DNA from: Streptomyces sp. NBC_00691
GTDB taxonomy: Bacteria > Actinomycetota > Actinomycetes > Streptomycetales > Streptomycetaceae
Direction: 5' to 3'
Assembly (NCBI RefSeq): GCF_036226665.1
Contig: NZ_CP109007.1
Coordinates: 1,860,001 to 1,924,000, forward strand
DNA length: 64,000 nt
Made by a program: the position numbers and the translations under genes. Positions 61,958 to 64,000 of this stretch are shown here, in pieces; positions within the stretch are counted from its first letter, which is position 1, and the number at the start of each line of letters is the position of its first letter. The notes below the pieces were generated by a model. It was not told the origin of the DNA. It made no database searches and worked only from the letters and a program-made list of their open reading frames with translations.

Positions 61958-62647
61958 ATGACTCCGGACGAGCTGGTGCGCGACCACACGATCTACTCCT
62001 GTGTGATGGGCTCCCGCGCCTTCGGTCTCGCGACCGAGGGCAGCGATACGGACGTCCGGGGCGTGTACCTCGCCCCGACGCCGTTGTTCTGGCACTTCGA
62101 CAAGCCCCCCGCGCATGTCGAAGGGCCGGGCGAGGAGCAGTTCAGCTGGGAGCTGGAACGCTTCTGCGAACTGGCCCTGCGCAACAACCCGAACGTCCTG
62201 GAGTGCCTCCACTCCCCCGTGGTCGAGCACGTCGACGACCTCGGCCGCGAACTGCTCTCGCTGCGCGGCGCCTTCCTCTCCCGGCAGGCCCACCAGACCT
62301 TCGTCCGTTACGCGGGCGGGCAGCGCCGCAAGCTCGACGCGGACGTGCGCCAGTACGGCCACCCGCGCTGGAAGCACGCCATGCACCTGCTGCGGCTGCT
62401 GACCAGCTGCCGGGACCTGCTGCGTTCGGGCGAGCTGCGGATCGACGTCGGCGAGGACCGCGAGCGCTTCCTCTCGGTCAAGCGCGGCGAGGTCGCCTGG
62501 CCGGAGGTCGAGTCCTGGATGAACCGGCTCCAGGAGGAGGCCGACCACGCCCTGGACGCGACCCCGCTCCCGGCGGCACCGGACCACGCGCGCGTGCAGG
62601 ACTTCCTGATCCGCGCGCGCCGCGCGTCGGCGACGGACGTGCTCTAG
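61958..62647 (+). CDS. RlaP/YcgL-type nucleotidyltransferase
   Basis: 229 residues. Polymerase-beta fold: SCVMGSRAFGLATEGSDTDVRGVY holds the G-S and D-x-D metal motif; the RlaP family follows with a helical part (NNPNVLECLHSPVVEHV). RlaP proteins are recalled as RNA-repair-associated nucleotidyltransferases in operons with RNA ligases or ADP-ribosyl hydrolases. Convergent with its paralogue at 62662. Confidence 0.85.
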   Translation: MTPDELVRDHTIYSCVMGSRAFGLATEGSDTDVRGVYLAPTPLFWHFDKPPAHVEGPGEEQFSWELERFCELALRNNPNVLECLHSPVVEHVDDLGRELLSLRGAFLSRQAHQTFVRYAGGQRRKLDADVRQYGHPRWKHAMHLLRLLTSCRDLLRSGELRIDVGEDRERFLSVKRGEVAWPEVESWMNRLQEEADHALDATPLPAAPDHARVQDFLIRARRASATDVL

Positions 62648-62661
62648 GAGCCGGCCAGGCC

Positions 62662-63432
62662 CTACAGGGTCGCCGACCGCGCCCGTACGACCAGATCGTG
62701 CAGCAGGTCATGGGCGCGCACCTGCACCTCGCCCAGCCCGGACGCGGCCTGCGCCCCGTCCAGGACTCCGTGCAGTGCCTCCGTCTCCGCCCGTACGTCC
62801 TCGATCGCCACCTGCGCGAGCCCGTGCTCCGCCGCCGCCTTCGCCGCGACGAGGTCGGGCAGCCGGGCGGGCGCCTCGGCGACCTCCTCGACCAAGGTCG
62901 GCAGATGGGCCTGCACCTCGCCCGCCCGCATCAGATGGATACCGGTGAGCAGCGCCCGGTAGGTGTAGAGCAGCGGCTTGAGTTCACCGGTGCGCTCGAA
63001 GAGCCGCCACTGCGTGCCGGCGAAGCCGCGGTAGTGGTGGGCGTGGTGGGAGGTGAGCACCTCGGGCACGAGCGCGACCAGCTCCGCGTGGATCTCCGTG
63101 GTGTGCGCGACGAGCGGAGAGGTGAGCTGCTCCAGTACGTAGCCGTTGCGGCGCAGCATCAGCCGGACGAACTTCCGCAGGTCGTGCGTGACCAGGTCCA
63201 TCTCGACCCCGTCCCGGTCCCACATCCGGCTCCGGGTCTCCTCGGGCTCGCGCAGCCCGATCAGCGCGTCCACCGGCAGCAGGTGCGCCCCGCGCAGGTC
63301 CACGTCCGAGTCACGGGAGGGGAACCCGTAGAGGTGAGCGCCGGAGACGGTGGCGAAGAGCAGCGGGTCGGGCTGTTCGGCCACGACGGCGGCGAGGTCG
63401 GTGTCCAGGGCCGACTCCAGGGAGAGCGTCAT
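62662..63432 (-). CDS. RlaP/YcgL-type nucleotidyltransferase, second copy
   Basis: 256 residues. FATVSGAHLYGFPSRDSDVDLRG carries the D-x-D and corresponds to the SRAFG...SDTDVRG of the copy at 61958; the C-terminal helices are also parallel (LRRNGYVLEQLTSPLVAH). The S-G-A-H in place of G-S-R at the nucleotide loop may alter specificity. It is three bases from the ADP-ribosylglycohydrolase and probably co-transcribed with it. Confidence 0.85.
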   Translation of the reverse strand: MTLSLESALDTDLAAVVAEQPDPLLFATVSGAHLYGFPSRDSDVDLRGAHLLPVDALIGLREPEETRSRMWDRDGVEMDLVTHDLRKFVRLMLRRNGYVLEQLTSPLVAHTTEIHAELVALVPEVLTSHHAHHYRGFAGTQWRLFERTGELKPLLYTYRALLTGIHLMRAGEVQAHLPTLVEEVAEAPARLPDLVAAKAAAEHGLAQVAIEDVRAETEALHGVLDGAQAASGLGEVQVRAHDLLHDLVVRARSATL

Positions 63433-63435
63433 CGG

Positions 63436-64000
63436 TCAAGCATCCCAGAGCGCGCCGAAGGTCAGGAGGTCGCTCCGGTACTCGACGCGCTCCTCCCATT
63501 CCTTCGGCCAGGCGTCCGCGCCGAGGTGGGCCCCGGCGAAGGCGCCCGCGAGGGCGGCGATCGAGTCGGAGTCGCCCCGGGTGCAGGCGGCCCGGCGCAG
63601 CACGGTGAGGGGCTCCTCGGGGAAGAGGAGGAAGCTGAGGAGGCCGGTCGCGAGGGCCTCCTCGGCGATCCAGCCGTCTCCCGTGTACGTACAGGGGTCG
63701 AGTTCCGGGTCGGCGGTGCGCTGCACGGCGTCGAGGCGTTCCAGGACGGCCAGGCACTCGTCCCAGCCGCGCTCGGCGAAGTGCCGGGCGGAGGGGTCCT
63801 GGGAGCGGGTCCAGAGGTCGCCGAGCCAGTGGTCGTGGTAGCGGGAGCGGTTCTCGTACGCGTACGAGCGGAGCTGGCCGACGAGTCCGGCCGGGTCGAC
63901 GCCCTGGGCGAGGAGGTGCACGGCGCGGGCGGTGAGGTCGGAGGCGGCGAGCGCGGTCGGGTGACCGTGGGTCAGGGCCGCCTGGAGCTGGGCGGCGCCG
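63436..64000 (-). CDS. ADP-ribosylglycohydrolase family protein, C-terminal part
   Basis: 187 residues before the window edge cuts the N-terminus. TRGDSDSIAALAGAFAGAHLG (metal-binding D-x-D-S motif of DraG/ARH hydrolases) is intact near the C-terminus, preceded by ADPELDPCTYTGDGWIAEEAL, the family GY/GDGW-x2-EAL motif. It removes ADP-ribose from protein, RNA or small molecules. The first metal site lies outside the window. Confidence 0.85.
   Translation of the reverse strand, partial: GAAQLQAALTHGHPTALAASDLTARAVHLLAQGVDPAGLVGQLRSYAYENRSRYHDHWLGDLWTRSQDPSARHFAERGWDECLAVLERLDAVQRTADPELDPCTYTGDGWIAEEALATGLLSFLLFPEEPLTVLRRAACTRGDSDSIAALAGAFAGAHLGADAWPKEWEERVEYRSDLLTFGALWDA

Overview
The window is a piece of a Streptomyces-type chromosome. 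The base composition is very GC-rich with strong third-position GC bias. Starts are often GTG or TTG, stop-start overlaps (ATGA, GTGA, TGATG) are frequent, and several genes look leaderless, with a TANNNT -10 six to eight bases before the start. The gene content is actinomycete core and near-core: der, cmk, plsC, tyrA, aroH, dnaE2, a SepF-like gene, an Rpf/LysM hydrolase, a streptogrisin-type protease, an AA10 LPMO and DUF5685, DUF5925 and DUF402 proteins. I see no rRNA, tRNA, insertion sequence, prophage or CRISPR array.

Layout. 1-7600: tail of an ABC-2 permease, a CaiB-type CoA transferase, a degenerate membrane protein kinase, a secreted SGNH lipase, then a coupled GT2-GT2-polysaccharide deacetylase operon. 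7695-15549: a DUF5925 AAA protein, a small GntR regulator, acetyltransferases, a tctCBA tricarboxylate transporter and a divergent CitB-type response regulator with no kinase beside it. 15557-18208: a broken-looking TPR gene, a sortase-anchored LPMO and a secreted lipase. 18389-23984: a mutagenesis-type block made of an ImuB-like Y-family polymerase, a two-gene HTH plus ClpC-N-domain operon behind a double palindromic operator, and dnaE2 behind two SOS-like boxes. 24068-27164: a membrane protein, a two-domain acetyltransferase and a serine protease.

27334-37879 is a coherent nutrient-scavenging cluster: two flavin-dependent monooxygenases, two polar-amino-acid-type binding lipoproteins, two permeases, one ATPase, an FAD/NAD(P)-binding protein, an N-acetyltransferase and a frameshifted DUF1684 gene. 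Its content resembles the S-alkyl-cysteine / S-(2-succino)cysteine salvage operons of Bacillus (ytm and yxe). 37924-47745: a Cys-tailed DUF5685 protein and a SepF-like gene, divergently arranged, a DHA2 exporter, a PAP2 phosphatase, an I78 inhibitor, a lone ctaD, a WYL regulator and a GT4. 47903-53619: a branched-chain-amino-acid-type ABC system with a fused LivH-LivM-LivG polypeptide and a LivF that lacks the Walker A lysine. 53635-61892: an Rpf/LysM hydrolase with a probable c-di-AMP riboswitch leader, conserved small proteins, the aroH-tyrA and cmk-plsC-der block, YidB-like and DUF952 proteins and a Rieske lipoprotein. 61958-64000: two RlaP-type nucleotidyltransferases and an ADP-ribosylglycohydrolase, a predicted RNA-repair-like neighbourhood cut by the window edge.

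The observations I would look at first are the HTH/ClpN operon with its operators, the sulfur-salvage-like cluster and its one-base frameshift, the RlaP/ARH locus, the inactive ImuB-like polymerase next to dnaE2, and the LivF Walker A substitution. All functional statements rest on reading motifs and on recalled family knowledge; no database search was run.
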